A DNA stretch of 64,000 bases from Massospora cicadina. Taxonomy: Eukaryota > Entomophthoromycota > Entomophthoromycetes > Entomophthorales > Entomophthoraceae. The position numbers and the translations under genes are program-made. Under the pieces are notes generated by a model. It was not told the DNA's origin. It did not search any database and saw only the letters and a program-made list of their open reading frames with translations. Shown piece after piece: positions 1 through 10,816 of the stretch (its first letter is position 1; every line of letters starts with the position of its first letter). Location: assembly GCA_022478985.1 (NCBI GenBank), contig JAKSZP010017341.1:56247-120246 (forward strand), given 5' to 3'.

Positions 1-590
1 GGAGATTGGTTAGATCTTTTAAGAAGATAAAAAGGTCATTATTTTTGTTCCAGCGTGTATGGTGTACCTTGACATAATGGGTACCCCTTTGAAGGTTCCT
101 CAATGATGACCTTTGCCACGGCGTCTTACTGCTCTTCTGTTGTAAAGTCAATATCTAAGAATCCTTAATAAAATTCTTGCATAATAAAAATTGCCATTTT
201 GAAAATATTTTTTCTTGATAATTCCCAGCAAAATCTCCAGGTGTCAACCCCAAAATTTACTCTAAACTCATGCTTAATTGGGGATGAGGGGAGTGAGAGG
301 CAGATGTTATTGCAAAGCATATGCTTGTGTAGAATTTTCAAGTACCCTTCAGTAGGGACTTTCATTTGTCATCTGATCTGGTTCATGTGGCTTACTAAGA
401 GCTCCATATGTTTGCATTTGAAGCCCTTGGGGATGACATGTTGGTGAAGTTACCACCCTTTGCAATGTTTGCCAGGACTTCTGATTGGAGGTGTGCTTTT
501 TTCCTTCTGTACAGATTATTGAATGTTTGAATCCAACTTTCTTCCTTTTTTGCTCTATAAAATTGATGCTAGGGAGAAAAAATGCCGTTA
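1..590 (-). mobile_element. LINE-I, 5' part of a LINE-II-like element (ORF1 N-terminus and 5' UTR)
   Basis: This stretch aligns along its whole length with 6640-7245, the 5' end of LINE-II, including the shared landmarks around the ORF1 start and the purine-rich 5' border. Its 5' end is on the right (about 590), so the element reads leftward and leaves the window. The ORF1 frame is broken by stops and small indels, so it is a dead copy. It is the second copy of the same subfamily within 7 kb, in the same orientation. The rest of the element is outside the window. Confidence 0.8.
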
Positions 591-614
591 TGATAGATAA
601 TAATAAAAATTATA

Positions 615-912
615 TTTGAGTTGTTTTGTCTTTGAACAAATATACTGCACTGATATGGGGGATAAGGAGAAGGGTTAAAAAAATAGGAGTGGAGGATTAA
701 AACCCCCTATTGGGGGATAACCTTACTACACATCTTCTGATAGACTAGGGTTACATGATCTAACTTCACTAATTTGCTTGGTCAGACCAAGGCGTGGTGC
801 ACTAACCCACATGTATTGATATCCTATTGGCACAGAAATGCAATTTCTGCCATGATGAAGTTTGAACCCATGATGTGAGGGGTGATAGTGGCACACCTTC
901 TGACTATGTCAC
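615..912 (-). repeat. Possible tRNA-derived SINE
   Basis: Read on the minus strand from about 912, the sequence has an A-box-like TAGTCAGAAGG and, about 37 nt further on, a B-box-like GGGTTCAAAC. That is the spacing of an RNA polymerase III internal promoter. A non-coding body of roughly 200 nt follows, including a CCCCC-TATT-GGGGG hairpin near 700. It sits between the 5' end of LINE-I and the 3' end of LINE-II and contains no LINE coding sequence. I see no second full copy in the window and no clear target-site duplication, so the call is tentative. Confidence 0.3.
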
Positions 913-1019
913 AACTCCTAATAGTATTAATATTAATAATTTTATTTAAGGTAAGCTGACCTTGAGACAAATATGCCACACCGAAGAGAGGGGGAACATA
1001 AAGTAAGGGGGCCACAACC

Positions 1020-1780
1020 TAAACCCGAGTATGGGGGAGAGCATTGTGGGTAGTGTTCCCATAGAACCTGGTTGTGTTGAAAGAGGTTCGCTTGAGCTGC
1101 TCATAAGATTTCATTGATGTTAAGACATGTTTGTATTTCCAAGTCAACAGTTAAGAAGGGAGCAGAAGCCAGCTCTGCATTATCCTCAAAGGTTGGCATG
1201 GAATCACTTCACCAAACAGCTAAATATTAAACGATTTAATGATGTTTTTGTTAAATCAGATGCAAATATTGTCAGAATTTGGGGCCAAATTTTAGAATTG
1301 CCTCGAGATAAATCATGTGAATTGTCCATAGAGTTTATGTGAAAATAACTTCTTGGAGCAATTATGGGAATGTTGAGTCAATATCAATTGCCATAAAATT
1401 TAGAATTGGACAGAGTTTGGTGGGTACATGGTTGGGTGCCATCAATGGCCACACTAGTTTCCATACAAATCAGGCTGCTAGGCACACTTTCAACCTGTGC
1501 AGCAGAGTATCTTTTGCGCTGCATACTTTACAGTATTCCTGGGTTGAATTGGACTTGTCAGCTGTTTGGCAGGCCCTGTGTAAGCATCGCCAGACATGTG
1601 CACTAATTTTTGGATGAAGTAAATCATGGGTTTAAAATTTATATATAAAATTGAGTTTTTTTGTTGTATGGCTGATCATTATGGTCTAGGAGATAGATAT
1701 GGGCTATGGTTTATGATATTGGTGGGGGTACTCCACCACTGAGACTCATGCTCCCCTGCATTCCTGAGCATATATGTGAT
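1020..1780. other. Unassigned stretch inside the 3' part of LINE-II
   Basis: By position this should be the ORF2 C-terminus and 3' UTR of LINE-II, but I could not match it to the zinc finger or C-terminal region of LINE-III, IV or V. Two short plus-strand open frames (1127-1342 and 1339-1617) resemble nothing I recognise. It may be an extremely diverged LINE tail or another small insertion. Confidence 0.3.
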
Positions 1781-2589
1781 TTTAAAACCCTCAACTGCGT
1801 TGCCCCCTTATGATGGTGAGCGGGAACAGCCATACATCTCTATGGATGGTCTTCACTACTGCGTGAGAGAAGCTCAAGAACTGGTGTGAGATGTGGGAAT
1901 TTAAATTGGCTGCCAGGTAGGACAGGAGTGTGTTCTGTGCTGTGAGGTTGGCTAGATTGAGGTCCCTGGCTAGGTTGATGCATGCAGCGTGTGACCAGTG
2001 GTTTGGTTTGGGTGTTGGGCTTGTCACTCTAACTATCTACTTATAAAATATTTTGTCTGATTGAGCGACATGGTCAGTGATGCCTAGGCCTCCTTCCATT
2101 CTTATTACATGGAGCAGGCCTATTTGTATTGGGGGTCTTCTGCCTTCCTACAACCATGACTGCAGTAGGGCCCTGATGTGGTCATGGAGTTCTGAGGAGA
2201 AGGGGATGATTGCAGCTGGGAACCAGAGGATCAGAAGCAGGAGGGAATTTGTGACCATAACTCACCCATGAGTCCCATAGCATTCCTCTAAGGGAGGCGA
2301 TGCTGGATGCAAGCTTCTGGATGAGCTCATCCTCAATCCCAGGCAGATCTGGCCCGTTGGGGTTCAGGGTGATGCCCATGTGTTTCACTGGACCACCCTA
2401 AGGCATCACCCCAGGTGGGCCTGGATTCTGCCCAGTTTTTTATTTTTTTGTGGGTCTTTGTGGGTGGCGGGGGTGGTTCTTAAGTGCTGGCAAATTTTAT
2501 GAATTTCGCTGAATAAATCTACTTTTTGTTTGATTTAATTTGGATTTTGTTTTATTGCTTCAGTTCACCTCAATTACTTTTGATTTTCA

Positions 2590-3200
2590 CATTAAATTAC
2601 TCAAATAATGAAAATTTGGCTGGGGAATCATTTGTAGCCAGTTACATCATTCACAGCAATGTATTGAGACCTGCAATTAAGGTCTCAACTGTCGATTGGT
2701 GTAGTTAAATTTATTTAAATTATTTAAATTAAATTCTGAAGCTATAATATAATGCATAAATTTTATGAAAATTGATTTCATCAGTTCAGCCACTTGATTC
2801 ATCACTAATTACATAATACTCAGTGATGATCTGAGACCTGCAATTGAGGTCTTGATTTTTGTTATGCAGTTTTAAATTGTTTAAATTGTTAAAAATTAAT
2901 GCTCAAAACATTGATGTTATGCATTAAATTATTAAAAATTGGTCTTGTTAGGGCGGCTGCTCTATTTATTGCCAATTACATCATTCTCAGCAAAGATCTT
3001 AGACCTGTACTTTAGGCCTCAATCGTTTTTTGTATATTTAAATGATTTAAATTGATTATGTTAGATTCTGAGACTTTAGAATTGTGCATTAATTTTTTTT
3101 TTAAATTTGTTTGTCAATTTGGCCAGTTGATTTGTTGCCAAATTCATCATTTTTGGGTAAATTCTGAAGCTCACAAATAATTGCAGTACTTACCTGCTTA
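2590..3200 (+). repeat. Tandem repeat, ~167-bp period, 3-4 diverged units
   Basis: The landmark GAGACCTGCAATTAAGGTCTC starts at 2666 and recurs as GAGACCTGCAATTGAGGTCTT at 2833 and as AGACCTGTACTTTAGGCCTC at 3001, so the spacing is 167 bp each time. The preceding motif GCCAATTACATCATTCTCAG (2971) recurs as GCCAAATTCATCATTTTTGG at 3137. Each unit has an AT-rich spacer of ATTTAAATTATTTAAATT type. The first landmark is a perfect 9-bp-arm hairpin (2664-2688). Confidence 0.75.
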
Positions 3201-3410
3201 TCAAACTGATTTTTGCATTAAATTTGGGTCAGCTGATGCTTCAACGATGTCATTGTCAATATCAGCGGCCAGCTCCTGATTCAATGCTTTTGAGATGCAT
3301 CTGACTTCAAAACTTTCTAAATGCATTTTTTTGAAACTCTTAATCTATTTTGTTTTGATTTTTCTTATTAACCATGACATCAGTCTTCCTTGGACGGCCA
3401 TGGCACTTGG

Positions 3411-3420
3411 TATATAAGGC
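3411..3420 (+). promoter_or_regulatory. TATA-box-like element
   Basis: TATATAAGGC lies directly downstream of the 167-bp repeats and before a GC-richer leader. It would direct transcription to the right, opposite to LINE-II. CCACCCACAGGTAAAAT near 3556-3572 contains a splice-donor-like CAG/GTAAAA. This is only a motif match. Confidence 0.35.
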
Positions 3421-5779
3421 CTGGTTGTCACCCACCTCAGATGACATTTCCAGCTGAGTGGGGGTGACAGGAGGCAGGGTGGCTCTAGCTGGGGCCAGTT
3501 GGTGAACCTTGGTTCAGGTTTTGCTGCCCTGGGTTGGTTGGGTGAGCTTTGTGCCACCCACAGGTAAAATTTCCATTTTTAATTTGTTCATTTGTGAATT
3601 GCTAGCTGATTAAAATTGTTGGATAATTGACTTGAGTTTCTCTGAGTCATCTGAGCTTTCAATTCCTATGACTGCATTGTCAGCATATGCCAGAGCTTTC
3701 AGCGGAGGCTGCCCATGCATGCTGATGCCTTCCAACTCTGCCTCCACTGCCTGCAACACTGAGTCAAAAGCAAGGTTGTACAACAGGTGGCTCAACAGAT
3801 CCACTTGCCTCACCCCACATTGAGGTGAGATTTTGGCTGACTAGAATCTGGGGACTAGAACTGACATGTTTGTCATAGTTGTTTGCTTTATCGACCAGTT
3901 AATAGATTTCCATGGCAGGTGTGCTCTCCATACAACGGTGTAGGTACAACCAGTCTACCCTGTTGTAAGCTTTCTGTTGGTCTAGGAATACTAATGCTTC
4001 ATTAGAGTTTGACTGGGTGAAGTTGGTGACTGTGTGGATGTTGTCCCAGATGCTCCTGCCAGGGACAAATCCATGTTGGTTTGTCAAAATCATGTCCTCC
4101 CAATGGAACCCAGATGACGTTTCAGGATTTTTGAAAGCAGTTTGGTGTCGAAAGTAATCAGTGAGATTGGTCACCAGTTGTCAAGTGAATGTGTGTCACC
4201 CTTCTTGTGAAGTAGAATAAGCAGAGTCTCATCCCCTCCAGGAGTCAGCTTGGTCTATTCCAAGCATCTTCTGACCGTGGCAAGGAGGATTTGGCTGAGG
4301 AGGTCTGGAAATGTTGAGATCAGTTCATATGGGATCCCATCAGGCCCTGAACTCTTCTGCTAGAATGCTCTTGATCACCGCATTGAGCTCCTCCTTCATT
4401 ATTGGTGCTGTGAGGGCCGATGTGTCCAGGGTTAGGTGTGGCTCCACCCTTGAAAGGAAGGACTCGATGTCCTGAGGTAAGGTGCCCTTGTTCAAGTATA
4501 ACTTCATGTAGTATTCATGGTCTATGTTTGCTAGCGCCTCTGAGGAGTGTGCTATGGTACCATTTTGCATGGCCAGAGCATCACATCGGTTTTGGGATTT
4601 CTGGGCGGTGAACTGATGCATGATGAGATCCTAGATGATTTTTCACCTTGGCCACTACTTTCGCTCCTGACTGTAATGTGAGCCATTCCTGTGCTTGCTT
4701 GGTGAAACCTTGATCTCAAGGGTTAGCTGAACCCATTCTCTCGTCCAATTGGTGCTGTGGCCCACTTGGGGGGCATTCATCTCGAGATGTGCACATTGGT
4801 TGATCGCTCTTTGGAGCACAGATGCATCAGCCACATGCCTCCTAGAGGATGCACATTTCGTGACAGTGACCAATTCAGCCTTCAGGCATCCCCAGGTCTA
4901 GATTGAGTCTTCACTGAGGGGGTCCCTTACATCCCTATCCAGCGTTCATAATGCTAATCAGTGGGTGAAGTCAGCATAAGTTACGGTTTGTGGGTGAATC
5001 TTCTCGCATTTTCAGCGTGGTTGTGCCTGCAGCTCTGACCTCAAGGTAATCCTTACCAACTGATGGTGTGAGTGGGTGACACTAACTGTCTCAAAGTTTT
5101 CTAGCATATGCTTAAAGGTCACTGGGATGCAGATTAGGTTGATAAGTGTCATTGAGAGCAGCTCACCCTTTCTGACGTGTGGCCTTGTCATGTGCTCAAG
5201 GGTTGGCACATCCTTTAGGCATGCATCAATGACCCCTAATGTGGCCATGAGTGATGCAAGTTCCTGGTGCCCGCAGAAATGATCAATGTCTGAGGGGCCA
5301 TCTGTCTGTGACTCTTGTGATCCTGCAGTTCATGTCCCCTAGGAAAACTGTTTTCCAGTAGTGTAAATTGACATCCTCTTTGAAGAAGTTTGGCACATTC
5401 GCTGGGGATGTTGGGGGTGTAAGTATTGACTAGGGTGTACTGATTTCCCTGCCAGGTGATTGTGATGGCCAGGACTCTTCCCCCTAGGTGATCATTTGAG
5501 GATGTGATGGTGATGCCCCTGTCTGGTTTGATCATAAACCCGCAGAGGGTGGACCAAGTTGAGAAGTTTGGGAGGAGCATCCAGGTCCACTCGGGCTCCT
5601 TCCCCCTTGGGCAGTGACTCTCCTGGATCACCAGGATGTCAGCTGGAGGGTTTTGCAGGAGCTGAATTTTCTTGGCCTGGGATATGGTGGCTTTCAGCCC
5701 TGCGATATTGAATGTCCCTATTGTGATTGGATTGCCTGATCCACCCAATCCGCCTTAATTGGATAGTTCTGGGCCATTT

Positions 5780-7095
5780 GACCCAGTCCTATCACAATTC
5801 AAGCAATTCAAGCTTCAAGTAACTATTTGGAAGCTCTGCGCCACTTAGCTTAGCCAAGCAGAGGCAGCGCTCACTCTATCAGTAGCTAGGCCATCTAAAA
5901 TTTTTGTACCCCTTGTTCTGAGAGTTTTTTGTTGAGACTACAGGTAGGTGACTGGAGTTGTGATCTCCAGCCTGAGCCAGCGCCGGTTCATTTCCTGCTC
6001 CCATGGGCTGCATCTGTCCCTGTGTTGCCGCCTGCATCTGCTGGTTTGCTGTCCCCTTCATTGACTCCTTTGGGGTCTCTGTCAGGATCTCAAAACAGTT
6101 TGCATTTATAACATTATTGGCTTCCAGGACCTGATTTGCTTTTATAGCTTAATCAGCCCTCACTCTGGCCTCTGCTCTTTGATTTACTTTCTCCTCTGCT
6201 TTGCATTGTTTGGTACTAACTGGTTTAATGATCTGATACTCGCCATGTTCCCCCCAGTTGAATGGGGTTGTTGCCACCTGAAGTTTACTGAAATTTTACT
6301 TCATTTTCGTCCATTTTCTCATGGCCCGCCTCCTCCTACTGCTTGCCTTTAAGCAGGGAATGCATGGGCCCAATGCCCAAGTGTCTGGCGGTGCTGGCAG
6401 ATGGGAGGAGCCTTCTATGGGGTGACTATGATTGGATCAGATGCTTGCCCCTCCAGCAAGATCTACTTTGTGACATGTGGGATCATGTTGGGTTCAGCTT
6501 CTACTTCCAGCTTGGGGTCAATAACAGAGATCACCTTCCCACTGCAGAGTTCCAGCATGAGGTGAAGGTGCTGCAGCTCAAACTGCTTCACTCTTCCGTA
6601 CTCCTTAAGGCCTTGATTAACTCCACTTTGACAAAGTCGCAGGGGAGATCAGTTGGGAGATCTTCAAAGGAGATGAAAAGGCCATGCTCCTTATTCCAGT
6701 GGGTATGGTGTACCTTGATGCAGTGGGGCACACCTTTGATGGTTACCTCAATGATGACCTTTGCTGCAGCGTCCACCTGCTCCTCTGTGGCGAAACCAAT
6801 ATCTATGAGTCCTCAACAAAATTTTTTCTTAATAAAAATGGCGTTTTCAAAATAAATTTTTCTTTTTTCTGTGATCGCCAACAAGATCTCCAGGTGCTCA
6901 ACCCCAAAAGTTCACTCTAACCCCATGCTTAACAGAGGAGGAGGGGAGTGAATGTCAGATATTATTATAAAGCATATGCTGGTGAAGCATTTTCAAGTAC
7001 CCTTTGGTAGGGACTTGCATCTGTTGTTTGGTCTGGTTAGTGTGGCTAACCAGGAGCTCCTTGTGGGAGCGTTTGATGCCCTTGGGCAACGACAT
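5780..7095 (-). pseudogene. LINE-II ORF1, RNA-binding protein, decayed
   Basis: The start is placed at the ATG at 7095 (NMSLPKGIKRSHKELL) because the upstream frame has a stop and LINE-I conserves this ATG. The N-terminus is basic. A middle segment near 6776-6588 (GLFISFEDLPTDLP) matches the RRM-like segment of ORF1 in LINE-IV, LINE-V and LINE-VI. A Gln-rich tail lies at 6061-5879. In LINEs the ORF1 protein binds element RNA and helps form the retrotransposition particle. The frame is broken in several places, and I could not find the CCHC knuckle seen in the other copies. Confidence 0.6.
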
Positions 7096-7245
7096 GTTGG
7101 AGGAATTGCCACCCTTTGCGATGTTTTCCTGGGACTTCTGATTGGAGTAGTGCACCTTTTTCTTCTGTGCCAATTATTGAATGTATGAGTTCAACTTAAA
7201 TCTTCCTTTGCTATATAAAAGTGACGCTCAGGAGAAAGAAAGGCA

Positions 7246-7460
7246 ATATTAAAAATAATACTAATAATAATTTTAATAATAATTTTAATAATACTAATAA
7301 TAATTGTAATAATAATTATTATAATAGTAAATTTTAATAATATCAATAAGAACAATATTAATATAAATAATAATAATAAAAGAATGAAATAAACAAACAA
7401 GATGCAATATAATATAATATTATATATACATATATATACAATAGAATATAACTACATGGA
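7246..7460. repeat. AT-rich low-complexity tract, (AAT)n-like
   Basis: Interrupted AATAAT/TTAATAATA repeats followed by TATATATACATATATA. It abuts the 5' end of LINE-II, and a shorter AATAATAAAAA tract abuts the 5' end of LINE-I, so it may mark a preferred insertion site. The minus-strand ORF across it is a low-complexity artefact. Confidence 0.8.
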
Positions 7461-7504
7461 CAGGTAAGATAAGATAGTATTTATTTAGAAAGACCCCCTC
7501 TGTT

Positions 7505-8340
7505 ACATTATTTTAAGACCACCTCACTATCTCTTTTTCTTTTGCTGGAATGCACGCTTCTTTTTCTTCTTCTGTCAAGCAGGAGGTTCAATTTGTTAAA
7601 GCTTTGAGCACAAGTGGAGGAGAAGGAGGATGGGTCACCAGAGGAGGGGGAGAAAGGGATGGGGTAGGCATGGGGAAAGGGAGTGGACACAGTGTAGGCT
7701 GCAGTGATGGGCCCGCTCCTACACTTCCTGATGACGCTCCTTCACTGAAACAAACTCAGCTGGTGGAGGGAAGAAAGCCATATTTCTAAGAAGCACCATT
7801 ATGAAGATACCAGGTTGGGTTGTTAGCATCCAGCACTGCAAACGCGGCAGACACCCCTGAATGCATGCAAGTCAGCTGTCTGTTCTGGAAGTTCACTCCA
7901 TGTGAGCAGTAGTAATTTTGAGCATGAGAAAGATATCCTGGCAAGCTATCTAACATTAACTTCACAAAGCCCAGCATCTGGCAAACCAATAGTACTTTAT
8001 GGATAGCTTCAGCAATAGGAGAAAAAAATAGATGGCTAAATCCATCTGGCAATAGCTATGCTACTACATTGAATTAAGGGCCGCTGCTCTGCTCTTCACC
8101 CCAGCGCAGCTGCCCATGAAATTGCCAAAAGGGTCATACAAGGACTCCATATGACTGGCAAATTCAGGAAGGAACTTTTCCTACATCAAAACAGTTTTGG
8201 CATTTATCTCGGGCACTCCTTCATAGATAAGGGTAACTTCCAGCTCATGTAGTGGAAATTATCAGGGTTGCCCACCCTGCTTCTGCACCATAATTAAAGA
8301 AGATCCTCCAGGGTTTGGGGGCTCAGTTACATTTAGGACA
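7505..8340 (-). pseudogene. Broken coding region of unknown identity with NLS-like C-terminus
   Basis: Minus-strand frames join into a protein-like text that matches neither the LINE nor the LTR-element proteins. The upstream part near 8340-8060 reads EPPNPGGSSLIMVQKQGG and later LYDPFGNFMGSCAGVKSR. Next comes 8052-7786 (HLFFSPIAEAIHKVLLVCQM). The end (7700-7508) is Pro/Ser-rich and finishes in a basic cluster, RRRKRSVHSSKRKRDSEVV, like a bipartite nuclear localisation signal. At least three frameshifts or stops separate the pieces. It could be a host-gene remnant or a DNA-transposon protein; I do not recognise the family. Confidence 0.4.
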
Positions 8341-8383
8341 CAGGAAACATTGAAGAAAGCGTTAGCAGCCGTGGAACCAATGA

Positions 8384-8908
8384 CTTATCATCCAGTCAAG
8401 CAAGGCTAATGTCAGTAAATTTGATATGACTGGATAATAAGCCTAAGATATAGATGGCGGATCAACAATTATCTGCTGGAATTGGGTTTAGAGAATTTTA
8501 ATTATATGTGATGTAAGATGTGTTAATGCTAAGTGATTTGATTCCAGTTAAAATATGGAAATTCTGCCAAAACTTGAATGACAAGATGAGTATAAGGGAT
8601 ATTGGAGAAGCTGAGTAGCTGCGAAGATGGGCCAGAGAGAGGCTAAAAAGATGTTCATAAAATGAAAAATTAATGAAAGAAATTGGAGTTGTTAAATTGG
8701 TAGAACAGAGTGATTCTGTAGGCTAAAAGATATAATTGGTGAATGGTAGAATGATTCTGCCAATTAATAAAGATTCTGGTTTCCAGAGCGCTCAGTCTCC
8801 ATTTTATTAGTTTCTTATAATTATTTGTGGGAAATGAATCATCATATCGCTCTCCCGTTGTATCAGTGGGTGTTAACACCTGTACTTTTGCAGATTGTAT
8901 CTGTTACA
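8384..8908 (+). repeat. LTR-1, isolated LTR with a short internal remnant
   Basis: 8410-8908 starts TGTCAG and ends GTTACA. It aligns with the LTR-5 and LTR-3 LTRs, notably TATGACTGGATAATAAGCC near the start and ATCATCATATC near the end. The 26 nt before it (8384-8409, CTTATCATCCAGTCAAG and on) match the sequence upstream of the right LTR of LTR-5, so this is a 3' LTR that kept a scrap of internal DNA. No matching 5' LTR is visible. CTTATCATCCAGTCA (8384-8398) pairs with TGACTGGATAATAAG (8427-8441). Confidence 0.7.
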
Positions 8909-10802
8909 CTAAATTTTCCTACATTATTATTGTGGTGTTCCAATTTATTTATCCATTATGTATTAAGGTTTTTCAAAGTTAATACTTGAATCTGATAGTT
9001 ACTATATTTCTCCATAACGTTATCATCAAAATTACACAATACTTTGATCTTCTTTGGCTGATTTTCTCCTCCTTTAAGGCAGCAACATCATCTTGCTTAC
9101 TAAGCATAGCACATTCTTACAGGTCATTGCGCTGATAATCTCCCTTTAAAAATATGGCCTGAAAACTCAAAGACACCCCAGTAGTAAGAATAAATGAAAC
9201 TTTTTTGACTAATGCTTGATTTAGTCTTGAGTTTACTTCACATGTTATTATGCGCGTTGTAATATATTTTATTTAATATAGTTGATTATAATATTAATTG
9301 GATTGGTGTTAGTATGAAGACTGACACCTAGTTAATGTCCATCCAAAATGGAAATTGATGTCTCTAAAGCATTCTTTTTATCTTCATTATTGATAAACTC
9401 ATGGAACTCTTCCCTCTAACGTTACTTTAAATGGAACTTGATATTAGGAGTTAACATAATTTTAGGCTCAGAGGTTCCCAGTTACTCTCTTGAAGAAGGA
9501 GCTTGCAGAAAACAGAACAGCTATAAATAGCCAAATTATTCTTGGTTCTTCCCACCTTTCTTCAGAGTAAGATACAATGACTGTGAACATAGCTAAATAT
9601 AGAAAGTATCAGACTAAATTATTTTGATATATTTTATTTTAAATAATAGGGTTTTATAGGGTAAAGGCGCACAACTTTTCAGATGTATCACTGGAATTTA
9701 TTGATTATTTTCCACAGACTTTAACCCTTATAAAAACTTCTGAACATGCTGGGTTCCTTCACTTAGTTAATTTCCAGTAGGTAACCTCCATGGTTCATCA
9801 GTCATTTATTCATGTTAGAAACCAGACATTGACTGTATAGGGGCAGTGAAGCCAGGTTGCATCTACAAACTGCTGTCAAAAAATCTTTAAAAACGCTTTT
9901 GTAGTTTCAACAAAAACCCAATCATTTGGTTGAACTTTTCATCATACAAGTCTGACTATTGTTTATTAATACCTCCTTAAAATACTTATTCTATACTGTC
10001 AGGGAACATTTCTGTTGAAACATTAATCAAAGCTAATCATCTAATCTATTCTTTGATTCTTTACGGCTAATAATTTAGTCAGAAACGTTAGAAAATTAGA
10101 CGTTAATAACAGTTTTCAAAATACTCAATCTGCAAGTGAGTTAAATAGGTTTCAATCAAAATCCCTATCACCAGGTATTCTTTACCAACGTTTAAAATCT
10201 CCTAATCAGTGCTTTACTACCTATTGGAATTTTTACCAAAATAGATTCTCTTCCTAATTTTAAAACTAGGTTTAGAATATATTAACATGGCTGCCAACTT
10301 ATATCATTAGTTTCAAAGTTTAATTAATTATTTGTTACTCTTTAGGTTTATTTATGTGCTCCACATTCTACTTGAGTTGAGCTATCTCTATACATTAAGA
10401 ATTTATGATGTTACACTTTGATTTATGCTCCCCATCCAATTGAATAGATCTATTTCAACGTATTAGCTATCTCTGAAGTATTGGGGTTAATACCCAATTG
10501 CATTTAGTATTTCAATCCCTGGAAATATAGCTGATGTTAATGAAAAATTTTACTTTTCTTAATTACTAAGGTTTACTGACGAATTGATGCCAAGGATAGA
10601 CCAAAACTAATTTTTGGCAAACCAAAATGCTGAGGGTTTCCAGTATGAGAAGAAAATAATTGCCATTCAACGCCTAGGAGCTTGGAATTACTGGTAACTC
10701 ACGCCAAAGAAAATCAAGATTTTATCATTTTAAGATTGGCTTGAAACTCATCTGAGGATAATTAAAATGGTACTAATGATGCTGAGGATCCCAATAGGAG
10801 GG
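8909..10802. other. No gene recognised
   Basis: AT-rich DNA with stops in all frames. A TATA-like CTATAAATAG near 9523 is the only promoter-like motif I noticed. There is no similarity that I can see to the LINE or LTR elements of this window. Confidence 0.5.
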
Positions 10803-10816
10803 CATTAAATTGCCAT

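Larger units (their letters stand above)
2480..3600 (+). mobile_element. 1.1-kb insertion in LINE-II with tandem repeats and a TATA box
   Basis: LINE-II ORF2 stops matching near 3600 and resumes near 2480, so this block was inserted into it. The left two thirds are AT-rich tandem repeats with a 167-bp period. The right third (3340-3570) is more GC-rich and contains TATATAAGGC at 3411-3420 on the plus strand. It has no pol-like ORF. The arrangement of upstream repeats, a TATA box and a short leader resembles a promoter or an LTR/spacer element. I found neither a second copy nor terminal repeats in the window. Confidence 0.55.
1790..5748 (-). pseudogene. LINE-II ORF2, endonuclease and reverse transcriptase, decayed
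   Basis: The best segment (5748-5236) opens with TIGTFNIAGLKATIS, then VIQESHCPRG and YTLVNTYTPN, the first motifs of APE-type endonucleases. A degenerate HSHHQLVRI near 5080 stands at the usual SDHRLV site. The RT gives GFVPGRSIWDNI and FLDQQKAYNRVDW (4174-3899), then ALAYADNAVIG (3813-3610), where the catalytic YADD is YADN. After the insert at 2480-3600, the frame resumes with VKHMGITL and NHWSHAACINLARDL (2400-1790), matching the region after the RT in LINE-IV. There are many frameshifts, so no functional product is expected. Confidence 0.8.
937..7245 (-). mobile_element. LINE-II, L1-like non-LTR retrotransposon, interrupted
   Basis: This is a LINE copy read right to left: 5' UTR and ORF1 (7245 to about 5780), ORF2 endonuclease and RT (5748 to 3600), then the ORF2 C-terminal part again at 2480 to 1790 after a 1.1-kb insertion. 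The 3' end near 937 carries the motif shared with the other LINEs here (GGTCAGCTTACCT then AATAAAA). ORF2 is broken by frameshifts and stops, and the RT active site reads YADN instead of YADD. Both borders lie in AT-rich sequence; a TSD resembling TAATAATTTTA is possible but not convincing in such low-complexity DNA. The stretch 1020-1790 does not clearly match other LINE 3' regions. Confidence 0.8.

Noticed and set aside
880..915. True tRNA gene on the minus strand
   Set aside because: The box motifs are degenerate and no cloverleaf stems form; kept only as a SINE candidate.
1127..1617. Plus-strand ORFs as host exons
   Set aside because: Short, stop-bounded, no family similarity, and inside the span of LINE-II; left as unassigned.
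2590..3200. CRISPR array
   Set aside because: The 167-bp units are contiguous and diverged with no spacer/repeat alternation, in eukaryotic DNA.
3345..3557. 70-codon minus-strand ORF as a gene
   Set aside because: It lies in the non-LINE insert, opposite to the TATA-box direction, and has no recognisable domain; likely chance.
5929..6855. Plus-strand ORFs across LINE-II ORF1 (60 and 170 codons)
   Set aside because: They are antisense shadows of the LINE coding frame; the minus-strand text matches ORF1 motifs.
937..7260. TAATAATTTTA as a firm TSD for LINE-II
   Set aside because: Both flanks are AT-repeat DNA, so an 11-bp match has little weight.
7191..7400. 69-codon minus-strand ORF of Ile/Leu/Phe repeats
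   Set aside because: It is the translation of an AAT/TTA low-complexity tract; no real membrane protein is implied.
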